DNA from: Silene latifolia
Taxonomy: Eukaryota > Streptophyta > Magnoliopsida > Caryophyllales > Caryophyllaceae
NCBI RefSeq assembly: GCF_048544455.1
Contig: NC_133537.1
Coordinates: 20,149,541-20,213,540, forward strand
DNA length: 64,000 nt
Direction of reading: 5' to 3'
Positions 33,620 through 43,735 of the stretch are shown here, piece after piece; the stretch's first letter is position 1, and the number at the start of each line of letters is the position of its first letter. The notes beneath the pieces are model-generated. The model did no database searches. It saw only the letters and a list, made by a program, of their open reading frames with translations, and was not told where the DNA came from. Made by a program: the position numbers and the translations under genes.

Positions 33620-35158
33620 CTAGATATCGGCATCATCTCCTTCAATATCGGTATCCCAAATATCCCTAGAAGCATCACTTAAACTTGGATCCATGAATTC
33701 ATCTTCTTCTTCACTCTCAAGCTTCACCGTATCACCTCCACAAGAGTCGCCACTTTCTTCCCCTTTGCGACCGTTTGCCCCTTCATTGGCCTTCTCCGAG
33801 TTGGGAAAGAGCAACTCCATTTGAGCCCATGAAGGAAAAGCTCCTTCTTCACTTATCCGTCCCTTTTAAACCATGTCGTGGTATTGGGGGTAGAGAGCAT
33901 AATAGTTGTCCACCTTGGTTTCATATTGACGGTAGTGCAAGTCTTGCAAGATTCCCGTGACAAAGTCGTCACGGGGGAGGATGAAGGGATTCGGATGGTT
34001 GTAAGGTTGGTAGGGAAAGGGGTAGGGAGGCACCTTTATCTTTCCACCTTGGGTTTGTTGTTCTTGTTGTTGCGGTGGGGGAGCTTGTGGGGGTAGAGCT
34101 TGCCTTTCTTGACTTTGAATGAGGTAGGAGGGTATTGGGGACAAGCGTCCTCTCCTTGGGGAAATTCGAGGTAGGTCGGCTATTGGAAGGTAGATAGGAT
34201 CACTTCCTTTCGTCAACCATTTGATCCTTTTATCAACCCCCTCAAGGGTTACCCAATGGTGTTGGACAACAAGGAGGTCTTCATTAATTCTCATTCCTCC
34301 CGAGAGTGGAGTGTACTCATTGTTCTCATTGAACCTAGGATTAAAGTGCTTTGCAAGTCTTGTTATGAGTCCACCATTCACTATATGCTTCTTCCCATCA
34401 TCATCTCCATTTCGAAATTTTGCCCACTTTTCTAGCAAAACTAGAGGTGCATTGAGATGATACCCGTCTCTTCCTTGAATGTTTAGATAAGATTCCATGA
34501 ACATGAGGTCCAATTGATTCACAATAGCCGGATCTCGGCGGGCGAAGAGGGTACCCGAAAGAAATCGGTATGTGAGCCTCAAGATCGGGTTTTGGATGTG
34601 AAAAGCAAGACACTCCTTGGTAAGAATGAAGTCCCGGCCCGTCATGGCCCTCCACAAAGGTGCGACACTATACTTTTTGGGTCTTGATGTTCGGGTAGGC
34701 GAAACATCAAGCCCGAACACATTCGCAAATTCCACAAGGGTCATTGTTCTAGAGACATTTTCCAACCTAAACTCTATGCAAATCACTTTGTTTGAAGTTG
34801 TAATCTTTAAGCAACTCAAGAATTCGAGCACAAGAGACCGATAGGTGGGTTCATACATGCGAAAGAGAGTCGAAAGACCAAAAACCTCAAAGAGTGCCTC
34901 TACTTGGTGAAAGATTCCAAGTTTTCTCAAAGTATCATGACAAAGGAATTTAGTGGGAAGAATATTCTTACTTAAGAGTCGATGGAAGACCAATCGCTGC
35001 ACATCATCAAGGAATTCCACATTCGAGAAATCATCGAGCCTTGTGAGGTCTACAATCTCCACATGCTCTCTTCTAATGGTGTTGAGATGTGAGGTAGAGG
35101 AACTTCCCACCATCCTTGGTCTTCTTTCGCTTCGAAAGGAGGATCTTCTAGGTGCCAT
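33620..35158 (-). pseudogene. Athila post-pol ORF (ORF-1 / env-position protein)
   Basis: 430 codons from the ATG at 35158 (MAPRRSSFRSERR) to a TAA at 33866-33868. The same frame then stays open for 82 codons to 33620, ending in an acidic tail (EEEDEFMD, EGDDAD), so the TAA probably truncates a longer protein. Residues ~35-270 form a helical domain resembling the Athila ORF-1 family; 340-390 is Pro/Gln-rich. I see no signal peptide or clear transmembrane segment, so there is no evidence that it is an envelope protein despite its env-like position. A homologous fragment is at 4191-4863. It has its own TATA box and leader upstream (35312-35319). Confidence 0.75.
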
Positions 35159-35311
35159 TCTTGAGTTCTTTTGATTTGGGTTATTTTGTTTGAAGATTTG
35201 CTAAGGTTGTTCTTTGTTGATTGAGAATTGGAAACCCTAGAAAATTGGGGACTTTTAATTTTGTGGGTGAAGGGAGTGAATTGGATATGTATGGGAGTCA
35301 TAAGGAGGTGG

Positions 35312-35319
35312 TTTTTATA
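35312..35319 (-). promoter_or_regulatory. TATA box for the post-pol ORF
   Basis: TATAAAAA on the minus strand, 154 bp before the ATG at 35158. It is followed by an ORF-free A/C-rich leader and preceded by the palindrome cluster at 35405-35815. The same order occurs in the element's LTR promoter. Confidence 0.6.
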
Positions 35320-35404
35320 GGGTAAGTGGAAGGAGTAGTGATGTGTCATTATATGGGTGGTGGGGTGTAATTTAATCGAGAAAAGTCGGGTCGAAAATCG
35401 GGGG

Positions 35405-35815
35405 GGGAGACGAGCGGATTCGAAGCTAAGACGCTCGGATTCCCCTCTCACGGGACGGGCGGATTCTTGGCGATGACGCCCGGATTCGCCACGAGTAAAA
35501 TCCCAGAATTTTTCTCGCCTAAAGACGAGCGTCCCGAGCATAAGACGCTCGGATTCTTTGGTCGGGGACAGGCGTCTTCTTGAGAAGACGGACGGATTCT
35601 CCCGACAGAGAATTTTCTTGAAATGTTCGGGGAAAAGACGAGCGTCTTTCCACTAATCCGGCCGGATTCTCTCAGACGGGCGTCTTCTTCCATGGGACGC
35701 TCGGATTCTTCATCGGTCAGAAACTTTCAATTTCTCAACAACACAGGTGGACGTGCGGTTTCTCCCTGGACGTCCGTATTCTCGCCAGACGCCGGATTTC
35801 CGAGAGACGCTCGGA
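35405..35815. promoter_or_regulatory. Internal palindrome cluster upstream of the post-pol ORF
   Basis: Roughly fourteen units of GACGCTCGGATT, GACGAGCGGATT, GACGGGCGGATT and reverse forms in 410 bp, the same words as the LTR cluster. It lies between integrase and the TATA box of the post-pol ORF. Confidence 0.7.
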
Positions 35816-36050
35816 TTCTAGCTGCGAGTGTTGACTTTTTCTCCTTTCTTTCAATGCATCCCCACACTTAGGAATTTGCTCCTTCCTTCATTCAAAAACT
35901 TGTTAGTAACCCTCCCTCACTTACACTCATGAAAAGAATTTATGCTATTAAACAAATGCAATTAAATAATAAATACAAGTTAGAGGGTTAGTATATTTAC
36001 AATCGGTGGTTTAGGGAGGACTCCACCAAACTCTCCCTTAGATGGTTCTT

Positions 36051-36712
36051 TCAAGGGGAAGGAGGTCCGAGGTAGGTAGCCTCGACCTCTCCAACAAATG
36101 CTCCTTCATAGTATGGCTTCAACCTTTGACCATTTACCTTGAACTTGCTTCCATCTTCGGCCTTGAGTTCGAAATCTCCATATTTCCCAACTTCGGTTAT
36201 CACATAGGGACCCATCCATCTAGAGTTCAACTTTCCCGGAAAGAGTCGGTAGCGGGAATTGAATAGAAGGACTTTGTCTCCCTTGTGTAAGGCCTTTTGT
36301 CGAATTCTCTTATCATGAAGCAATTTTGTTCTTTCTTTGTAAATCTTTGCATTCTCATAGGATTGTAGTCGGAATTCCTCCAACTCTTGGATTTGGATCA
36401 TCCTCTTTTGACCGCTCAATTTGAGATCAAGATTGAGTGCTCGGATTGCCCAATAAGCTTTGTACTCCAATTCAATTGGCAAATGACATGCTTTTCCATA
36501 GACAAGCTTGTAGGGGAGGCACCAATAGGAGTCTTATAGGCCGTCCTATAAGCCCAAAGAGCATCGTCAAGCTTTGTGCTCCAATCTTTCCGAGTCTTGT
36601 TCACAACTTTTTCAAGAATTTGTTTGATCTCTCTATTTGAAATTTCCACTTGACCGCTTGTTTGAGGATGATATCCCAAGCCGGTTCGATGTTGAACACC
36701 GTACTTGGTCAA
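36051..36712 (-). pseudogene. Athila integrase, C-terminal half
   Basis: Two overlapping frames. 36712-36416: [31 protein letters not shown] with the catalytic Glu context, then [16 protein letters not shown] shift near 36490 leads into 36482-36051: [50 protein letters not shown] (the GPY/F module), FKVNGQRLKPYYEG. No chromodomain follows, as expected for Athila. Confidence 0.85.
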
Positions 36713-36792
36713 AAGGGATGCAAGCTTCTTCTCATGGAAATGTGTTCCTCCATCACTAATGATAGCTCTAGGAACTCCAAATCGTGGAAAAA

Positions 36793-37836
36793 TTATCTTC
36801 TTGAAAAGCTTGGTGACCGTTTCGCATCATCATTTGGGGTGGCAATTGCCTCCACCCACTTTGAAACATAATCGACGGCCACAAGGATGTACTTGTTCCC
36901 GTTAGATGTCACAAAGGGTCCTTGGTAGTCAATTCCCCAAACATCGAAAATCTCCACCTCTAGAATGCCCCTTTGCGGCATTTCGTTTCTCCAAGATATA
37001 TTTCCCGTTCTTTGACAAGCATCACAATGAACGATGAATTCTCTTGTATCTTGAAACATTGTGGGCCAATAGAAACCCGATTGGAGGATTTTTGCAACGG
37101 TTCTTCTTGCTCCATGGTGGCCACCGTAGGGTGATGAATGACATCCTTCCAAGATTCCTTGGATTTCCCATTGAGGGATGCATCTCCGGTAGAGCCCATC
37201 ACTACACTCCTTGTAGAGGTTTGGATCATCCCAAAAGTACCTCTTCACTTCGAATAGGAATCTCTTCCTTTGGTTGTGGTTCAAGTTTGGAGGGAGCACT
37301 TTTCCAACAATATAGTTAGCATAATCGGCAAACCATGGGGTGATGTGCCTTTCAAGTTGAGTTTGAATAGCCATCAAAATATCGTCGGGGAATGAGTCAT
37401 TGATCGGGGTTTCTCCATTCTCATCATGAAACCGGATCCTTGACAAGTGATCCGCCACTACGTTCTCGGCTCCTTTCTTGTCTCTTATTTCCAAGTCAAA
37501 TTCTTGAAGAAGCAAAATCCATCTCAACAACCTTGGTTTTGCCTCTTTTTTATCAAGAGATCGAAGAGCACGGTGATCCGAAAATACAATCACCTTGGAT
37601 CCGAGTAAGTAGGACCGGAATTTATCCAAAGCATATACAATGGCAAGAAGCTCCTTTTCGGTCGTGTCATAATTCACTTGAGAAGGGTCGAGGGTTTTGC
37701 TTATGTAATAGATGGCATGAAGAGCTCTCCCTACCCGTTGGCCAAGTACCGCTCCAACGGCGTAGTTGCTAGCGTCACACATAATCTCAAAAGGTAACTC
37801 CCAATTTGGGGGTTGGATGATTGGTGCCGAGATCAA
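36793..37836 (-). pseudogene. Athila RNase H and integrase, N-terminal half
   Basis: 347 codons: RNase H with [49 protein letters not shown] (two residues missing before the LAKKEAKP motif) and [12 protein letters not shown]. The integrase zinc domain follows ([26 protein letters not shown]...[11 protein letters not shown]), then the core start [10 protein letters not shown] with [15 protein letters not shown] frameshift at about 36795 breaks the core before the second Asp. Confidence 0.87.
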
Positions 37837-38930
37837 TGCTTCTTTGATTCTATTAAAAGCTTCAACACACTCGTCAAGAATTGGAATTGGGCATCCTTAA
37901 GCAAAAGTTGAGTGAGGGGTTTTGCTATTTTAGAAAAATCTTTTATGAAACGACGGTAAAAACCCGCGTGACCGAGAAAACTTCTCACCCCTCTAACATT
38001 CACGGGAGGTGGGAGTTTCTCTATCACCTCAACTTTAGCTTTATCGACCTCGATGCCTTTTTCCGAAATCAAGTGACCCAAAACAATTCCTTCATTGACC
38101 ATGAAATGACACTTTTCCCAATTTAAAACAAGACTAACATCTTCACATTTTTGCAATACAAGAGAAAGATTATGCAAGCATGAGTCAAAGTCCTTTCCAT
38201 AAACACTAAAATCATCCATAAAAACTTCCATTATGGTCTCTAGATAATCGGAGAAGACGCTCATCATGCATCTTTGGAAAGTAGCGGGGGCATTACATAA
38301 TCCAAAAGGCATCCTTCTATATGCAAAAGTGCCATAGGGGCATGTGAAGGTGGTCTTATGTTGGTCATCCGGGTGTATAGGGATTTGGAAGAATCCCGAA
38401 TACCTGTCAAGGTAACAAAAGAATTTGTTAGAGGCTAACCTTTCAAGCATTTGGTCAATGAATGGTAAGGGGAAGTGATCTTTCCTTGTTGCGGAGTTTA
38501 ATTTACGGTAGTCAATGCACATACGCCAACCGGTAATCATTCTTGTGGGTATTAATTCATTCTTTTCATTTGTCACTACCGTAGTACCTCCTTTCTTAGG
38601 TACCACTTGGACGGGGCTAACCCACAAAGAATCCGATATGGGATATATGATTCCCGCATCAAGTAATTTCATGACTTCTCCTTTGACAACTTCTTGCATG
38701 TGGGGGTTCAATCTTCTTTGGGGTTGAATGGTAGGTCTATGGTCGTCTTCTAGATGAATCCTATGCATGCAAAAGTTGGGACTTATCCCCTTAAGGTCAT
38801 CTAGACTATAACCTATAGCCTTCTCATGTTGTTTCAACACATCAAGTAATTTTCCCAATTGGTCATCATCAAGTCTATCATTAACAATCACGGGTTTGGT
38901 CTTTGATTCATCAAGGTAAGCATATTTCAA
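37833..38930 (-). pseudogene. Athila reverse transcriptase
   Basis: Landmarks in order: YSLDDLKGISPNFCMHRIHLED, WVSPVQVVPKKGG, GWRMCIDYRKLNSATRKDHFPLPFIDQML, CYLDRYSGFFQIPIHPDDQHKTTF (first Asp; usual G is R), MPFGLCNAPATFQRCM, EVFMDDFSVYG (intact FMDD) and LNWEKCHFMVNEGIVLGH. It ends with FLGHAGFYRRFIKDFSKIAKPL and then a frameshift near 37900. Directly continues the linker ORF at 38927-39355. Confidence 0.9.
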
Positions 38931-39355
38931 ATTTGGGGAAGGGGTTTTAAAGTAGGAGTTTGTACCTCACTTTCCTCCTTTGGAGTTTCATTGAGAATTT
39001 GCTCCATCTCCATTAAACATTCCATTCTCATGACATATTCTTCTTCACTTTCATGAACCTCATCATATTCGAATTCCATGATGGGTTCCTCTTGCTCTTG
39101 AGTTTGTAGAATATCCTCTAGGATGGATTGCTCATCCTCTATGGGTTGACATGCTTCTACTAGAATATTATGCACCAACTCGGATTGTGCGTGAGTGAGT
39201 TCTTTGTTAGCTAGAGCGGCCTCAAAGAGATCCACCTCCAATTCCCAATACATGCTCTTAGCCTTACTTGCTTCTAAGGCCTCTAATGCTTGCATGGGAT
39301 CCTTGAAGTAAGGGATACTCAAGTGGTCCTCTACAAAACAATCTATGAAATCCAT
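38927..39355 (-). CDS. Protease-RT linker ORF placed directly behind the primer site
   Basis: 142 codons from ATG 39355, acidic, ending four bases into the RT frame. It resembles the region C-terminal to protease in the middle element: FEAALANKELTHAQSE here, FDLLEAAIDECELTNAEGE there. Gag and protease proper are missing upstream. The ATG is therefore the first after the primer site and would start a protein of linker plus RT if the one-base frame offset at 38930 is decay. Its role is unknown; inference from position only. Confidence 0.6.
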   Translation of the reverse strand: MDFIDCFVEDHLSIPYFKDPMQALEALEASKAKSMYWELEVDLFEAALANKELTHAQSELVHNILVEACQPIEDEQSILEDILQTQEQEEPIMEFEYDEVHESEEEYVMRMECLMEMEQILNETPKEESEVQTPTLKPLPQI

Positions 39356-39396
39356 TCTCGCAAAATATCAAACAACTAGAAAACAATTAGAGCAAA

Positions 39397-39423
39397 CCTT
39401 GAGGAGTTTCACTTCCCCAAGGT
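39397..39423 (-). other. Stem-loop downstream of the primer site
   Basis: ACCTTG pairs with CAAGGT, extended by GG/CC over one mismatch, about 55 nt from the primer site. A counterpart in place to the stems at 2316-2343 and 22599-22624, with related CAAGG sequence. Confidence 0.5.
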
Positions 39424-39476
39424 GAAAAAGACACAACTAAAAACAATAAAAGAAATCTTAAATCAATTAAACACCG

Positions 39477-39494
39477 TCCCCGGCAACGGCGCCA
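39477..39494 (-). other. Primer binding site, tRNA-Asp type
   Basis: Perfect TGGCGCCGTTGCCGGGGA on the minus strand, four bases from the LTR at 39499. Confidence 0.92.
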
Positions 39495-39498
39495 TTTT

Positions 39499-41257
39499 TG
39501 ATCGGATCCATTTCGTGTTCACAATTAAGCATATGTGGTCGTTGGTCAATGGTCGATACAAAACACAATTTATACTTCACAAACAACTCTACAATTAGTA
39601 AAGAGGCAAGTAAAGGTCGGATCCCAAGGGACGGGTATTGAAATGAAGATTCTATTGTAACTAGTGGTGTCTAGGGGTGTCACAAATTGGGTTGATGTAG
39701 AAGGTTACTAAACTAAGATAGCAATGAAAATAAATTAACAAGGTAAATAAAATAAGGGGTGTAAACAATTGATTAAAAGCACTAGGGTGTCATGGGTTCA
39801 TAAGGGAATCATGGGATATGATCATACAAACATGTTCTCAAATTATAAGCAAGCAATTATTGTTGTGATGGATTGAGTTGGGTTATATCTTACAATCCTA
39901 GGAAAGTTTGGGTCCCGGAGCCGAATCTCTTGGATTGTACAACACCTACAAGTCGACTTAATCTTCCCTACTTAACACATGCATGGTCTAACAAGACTCG
40001 AGTTGGGTTATGTCTTACAAGTCAAGTTGAAAGGATAGAAGATGATAGTAAATGCAAGGATTCATAGGCTTAGCATTTCATCAAATATAACATGTGCATG
40101 TATTAAGATCAAAACAAGCAAGCAAATAAGATATGAAAGCATATTAATTTAAGCATGAATCATTCCCCATGTTGGTTTCCCCTAATCACCCATTAAACCC
40201 TAGCTAAGAGACTACTCACTCATTATCATATTGATCATGCTAGAAAGGTTGTCAATCATACTAACATAATGAAACATGATGAATAAATGAATGTAATTAG
40301 CAATAATTAAAAAGGGATTAAGAGATTATACCTACTAATGATTCCAATAATAAAGCAAGAATAATAGAAGTACTTGAATCCTAGATTGAGAGGTTGTCAA
40401 TCTCCCAATAATAACCCAAATAATCTTCAATTACCCAAAATAAAGTAAGAACAAGAGAGAGATTAAAGAACTAAAACTTGGATTAAAACTTGATTAATAT
40501 TTGATTACAATATTGAAGAGAGATTTGATTGATATTAACTACACTAATTATTGATAAGAAGAACATGCTCCTCTAATTAGACTAATGGGGTATTTATAGT
40601 GAAAATTAGGGAGGATGCATTAGGGTTAACTAAGGGCTAAACTAGTAATTACACTTTTTAAGTTGAGCAAGGAGACTCCGGGATTCTCCGAGAGAAGGGC
40701 TTCTCTTATCGTTGCTAGAAGAATGAAAACGTGCTGTGCTGCAATCGGTGCGGGTGGGAGTCGGGACGGCCGGATCTGGGCTGAGGAATCCGAGCGGATT
40801 CTTGGGCAAGATGCTCGGATTGGCGAGGGGGAATCCGAGCGGATTCCTTTGTGGGACGCTCGGATTGGGCTTGGACGGACGGACGGATTGTGTACAATCC
40901 GTTCGGATTGTTTGTCAGCATCTTTTCTTCTTCTTTTCTTCCCTTTTCTTCATGAATTCCTTGGGGATTTTCTTGGGGACTCAAGGATCCTTTTCTCAAC
41001 ATTGCTCTTCTACTATGCTATGTACAAAGGCCTTCTAGTCTTGTCTCTCCTTGATGCTTGGTCATTGAATATGATCAATTTAGCCTTGTTTTGCCATGAA
41101 AATGCAAGATTCTTACTCCTTTCCTACCAAGGGATCAAAATCTCAAAGAATATGCAAAACAAAGAACTAAAGATAAGAAATGACCCAAATAGGCACTAAA
41201 AAGCATGAAAACAATGGTAATTCGGGGGCTAAATATGCGCCAATTATGGTCACATCA
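39499..41257 (-). repeat. 5' LTR of the inner Athila element
   Basis: 1759 bp; TATAAATA at 40591-40598 (minus) and palindrome cluster at 40751-40915 upstream. Most differences from the 3' LTR are in and next to the cluster (about 40735-40775 and 40915-40920). Confidence 0.92.
40751..40915. promoter_or_regulatory. Palindrome cluster in the 5' LTR, AATCCGAGCGGATT family
   Basis: Same layout as 31078-31240; about 155 bp upstream of the TATA box on the minus strand. Confidence 0.7.
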
Positions 41258-41299
41258 AAAAGTACTCGATCGAACACACGTAATGGCGAGGACTAAGTT

Positions 41300-42259
41300 T
41301 TGAGGTCTAAACACGCTACTGGGTCATCTTCCTCTGCTGCGGAGATGCCAAGTTTAGATAAAGGTAAAGAGAAAGTCGCAGACCTGCTTACCGTTACCAT
41401 AATTCCTTATCCGGGACGTCTGAAAGATGCTAAGGTTGAGCGACAGTTCGGTAAGTTCATAGATGTGGTCAAGAACCTTCAGGTGACCGTCCTTTTTACC
41501 GAACTAATTACCCAGGTACCTTCTTATACGAAATTTATAAAAGATATTTTGACGCGTAAGAGAGAGCGTAATGAGTTTGAGACTGTTGCCTTCATGGAAG
41601 AGTCTAGTAATTTAGTTCTTAATAAAGCTCCGCCTAAATTGAAAGACCCGGGTAGTTTTTCTATTACCTGTATAATAGGAAATGAAGTGATAGAAAAGGC
41701 TCTTTGTGATCTAGGAGCCAGTGTCAGTGTCATGCCTTACTCTGTTTGCAAGATACTTAATATGGGTCACCTTAAAAGGACTAATATCACCCTTCAGATG
41801 GTTGAAAGATCGGTTAGACGACCCTTAGGCATCCTTGAAGACGTGCCTGTTAAGGTAGGCAAGTTCTTTATCCCATTAGATTTTATTGTCTTAGACATAG
41901 CTGAGGATGCCCGAGCCCCGATTATATTGGGAAGACCATTCTTGTGTACATCTGGGGCTATTATAGATGTCAAGCAGGGGCGTTTGACTCTTGCGGTGGG
42001 GGATGACGCTATCACTTTCAGTTTGCCTGGTACACTTGCTAGACCGATGATAGAGGATACTTGCTATTCAGTTGATATCATTGATGAGTCTGTTTATGAG
42101 GTCTGGTCGGATTCCTTGATAAGGGATCCACTGGAAGCTTTGATGTTGTTAGATGAGTGTGCAGATAACCCGGAGAACAATGACGCTGTGTTTGATCTGC
42201 TTGAAGCTGCGATAGACGAGTGTGAACTCACCAACGCTGAAGGAGAGAAGGTAAAATAG
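41300..42259 (+). pseudogene. Athila-like protease and C-terminal linker
   Basis: Continues the middle element after the inner Athila insertion. Ser-rich start (GSSSSAAEMPSL), then the region preceding the protease (IIPYPGRLKDAKVERQFGKF), and the retropepsin: CDLGASVSVMPYSVC (D-L-G-A active site, usual in Athila), NITLQMVERSVRRPLGILEDVPVKVGKFFIPLDFIVLDI, PIILGRPFLCTSGAIIDVKQG. The acidic linker then runs to a TAG at 42257. The domain looks complete, so this was a normal protease before decay. Confidence 0.8.
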
Positions 42260-43735
42260 CTGGTAAACACTTCTTGCGCTATTGAGGTAAAGGTACCTGA
42301 GCGTAAGCCTCTTCCTTCTCATCTTAAATATGCATTTTTAGATGACACTGAGCAGTATCCAGTCATTATTAGTGCTAAGCTTGATGATAAGTAGCTGACC
42401 ACTTTGTTAGCTGTTCTTAAGAAAAACAGGAAAGCGATGGGTTATTCGTTGGATGATATTCAGGGCATCAACCCTGATATTTGTATGCACATGATTGAGC
42501 TAGAAGAAGATCACAAGCCTTGCAGACAAGGTCAGTGCAGGCTGAATAAGAAGATGCAGGACGTTGTGATGGGCTGAGGTAATGAAGCTACTTGATGCAG
42601 GTATTATCTATTCTGTTGGTCATTCTAAATGAGTGAGTTCAGTTCAGGTAGTTCCTAAGAAAGGAGGAACTACCGTGGTTAAGAATGATAAGAATGAGTT
42701 GATACCTACTAGAGTGGTGACTGACTAGCGGATGTGTATAGACTATAGACAGCTGAATGCCGCCACAAAGAAAGATCACTTCCCCCTTCCTTTTATTGAT
42801 CAGATGGTAGAAAGGTTAGCCTCTCATAAGTTTTTCTATTATCTAAATGGGTACTCGGGGTTCTTTCAGATCCCTATTCATCCGGACGATCAGGAAAAGA
42901 CTACTTTTAATTGTCCTCAAGGTGTTTTTGCTTATCATAGAATGCATTTTGGTTTATGCAATGCCCCAGCTACCTTTCAAAGGTGTATGATGGGGATATT
43001 TTCTGAGTATATAGAGTCTATTATGGAGGTCTTTATGGACGATTTCAGCGTCTATGGGAGTGATTTTGGTAACTGTTTGTCTAACCTTGATAAAGTGTTG
43101 CAGCGCTGCATTAAGGTTAATCTTGTGCTTAACTGGGAAAAGTGTCACTTTATAGTCAACGAGGGAGTTGTCTTAGGGCACTTAGTTTCTGATAGGTGCA
43201 TCGAGGTCGATAAAGAAAAAGTACAAGTGATTAAGCAATTACCTCCTCCTGTTAATGTTAAAGGAGTGAGGAGTTTCCTTGGACATGCTGGCTTTTACCA
43301 CCGGTTCATCAAGGACTTTTCAAAAATTACTAAACCACTTACACAGTTGTTACTAAAGGATGCCCCATTTGTATTTTCTGATGAGTGTCTTTCTACTTTT
43401 AACAAGTTAAAACTGGCCTTGATTTCAGCACCGATTATCCAGCCTCCCAACTGGGAGCTTCCATTTGAGATTATGTGTGACGCTAGTGATTATGCACTAG
43501 GAGCGGTGTTAGGCCAGCGGAAAGACAAAGATTTGAGTTTGATCTACTATGCAAGCCGAACTCTGGATGAAGCTCAAGTGAAGTACACTACTACAGAAAA
43601 GAAGTTATTAGATGTGGTTTATGCGTTGGAGAAATTTCGTTCTTATTTGATAGGTTTGCAAGTTACTGTTTTTACGGACCATGCAGTGTTGAGACACCTT
43701 CTTGCTAAGAAGGAAGCTAAGACATGATTGTTAAG
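42260..43735 (+). pseudogene. Athila-like reverse transcriptase and RNase H
   Basis: 42260-42731 is the RT N-terminus with stops (for example TAG at 42392) and one inserted T near 42575. From 42732 the frame is open for 331 codons: MCIDYRQLNAATKKDHFPLPFIDQMV, YLNGYSGFFQIPIHPDDQ (first Asp is Asn), GLCNAPATFQRCM, EVFMDDFSVYG, SFLGHAGFYHRFIKDFSKITKPL, then RNase H MCDASDYALGAVLGQR and TTEKKLLDVVYALEKFRSYLIG. It ends at a TGA (43726) where related elements have CGA in [11 protein letters not shown]. Confidence 0.87.

Larger units (their letters stand above)
29824..41257 (-). mobile_element. Innermost element: Athila retrotransposon lacking gag and protease
   Basis: LTRs 29824-31581 and 39499-41257 with about a dozen substitutions plus a few small indels between them. 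Perfect TSD AAAAG (29819-29823; 41258-41262). Order on the minus strand: 5' LTR, tRNA-Asp primer site (39477-39494), a protease-RT linker ORF, reverse transcriptase, RNase H, integrase, palindrome cluster with TATA box, post-pol ORF, long 3' region, 3' LTR. Gag and the protease domain are absent between primer site and linker, where the middle element has both. Confidence 0.93.

Noticed and set aside
33620-35158. Calling the post-pol ORF an envelope protein
   Set aside because: Env-like position only: no signal peptide, transmembrane span or fusion-like segment is visible.
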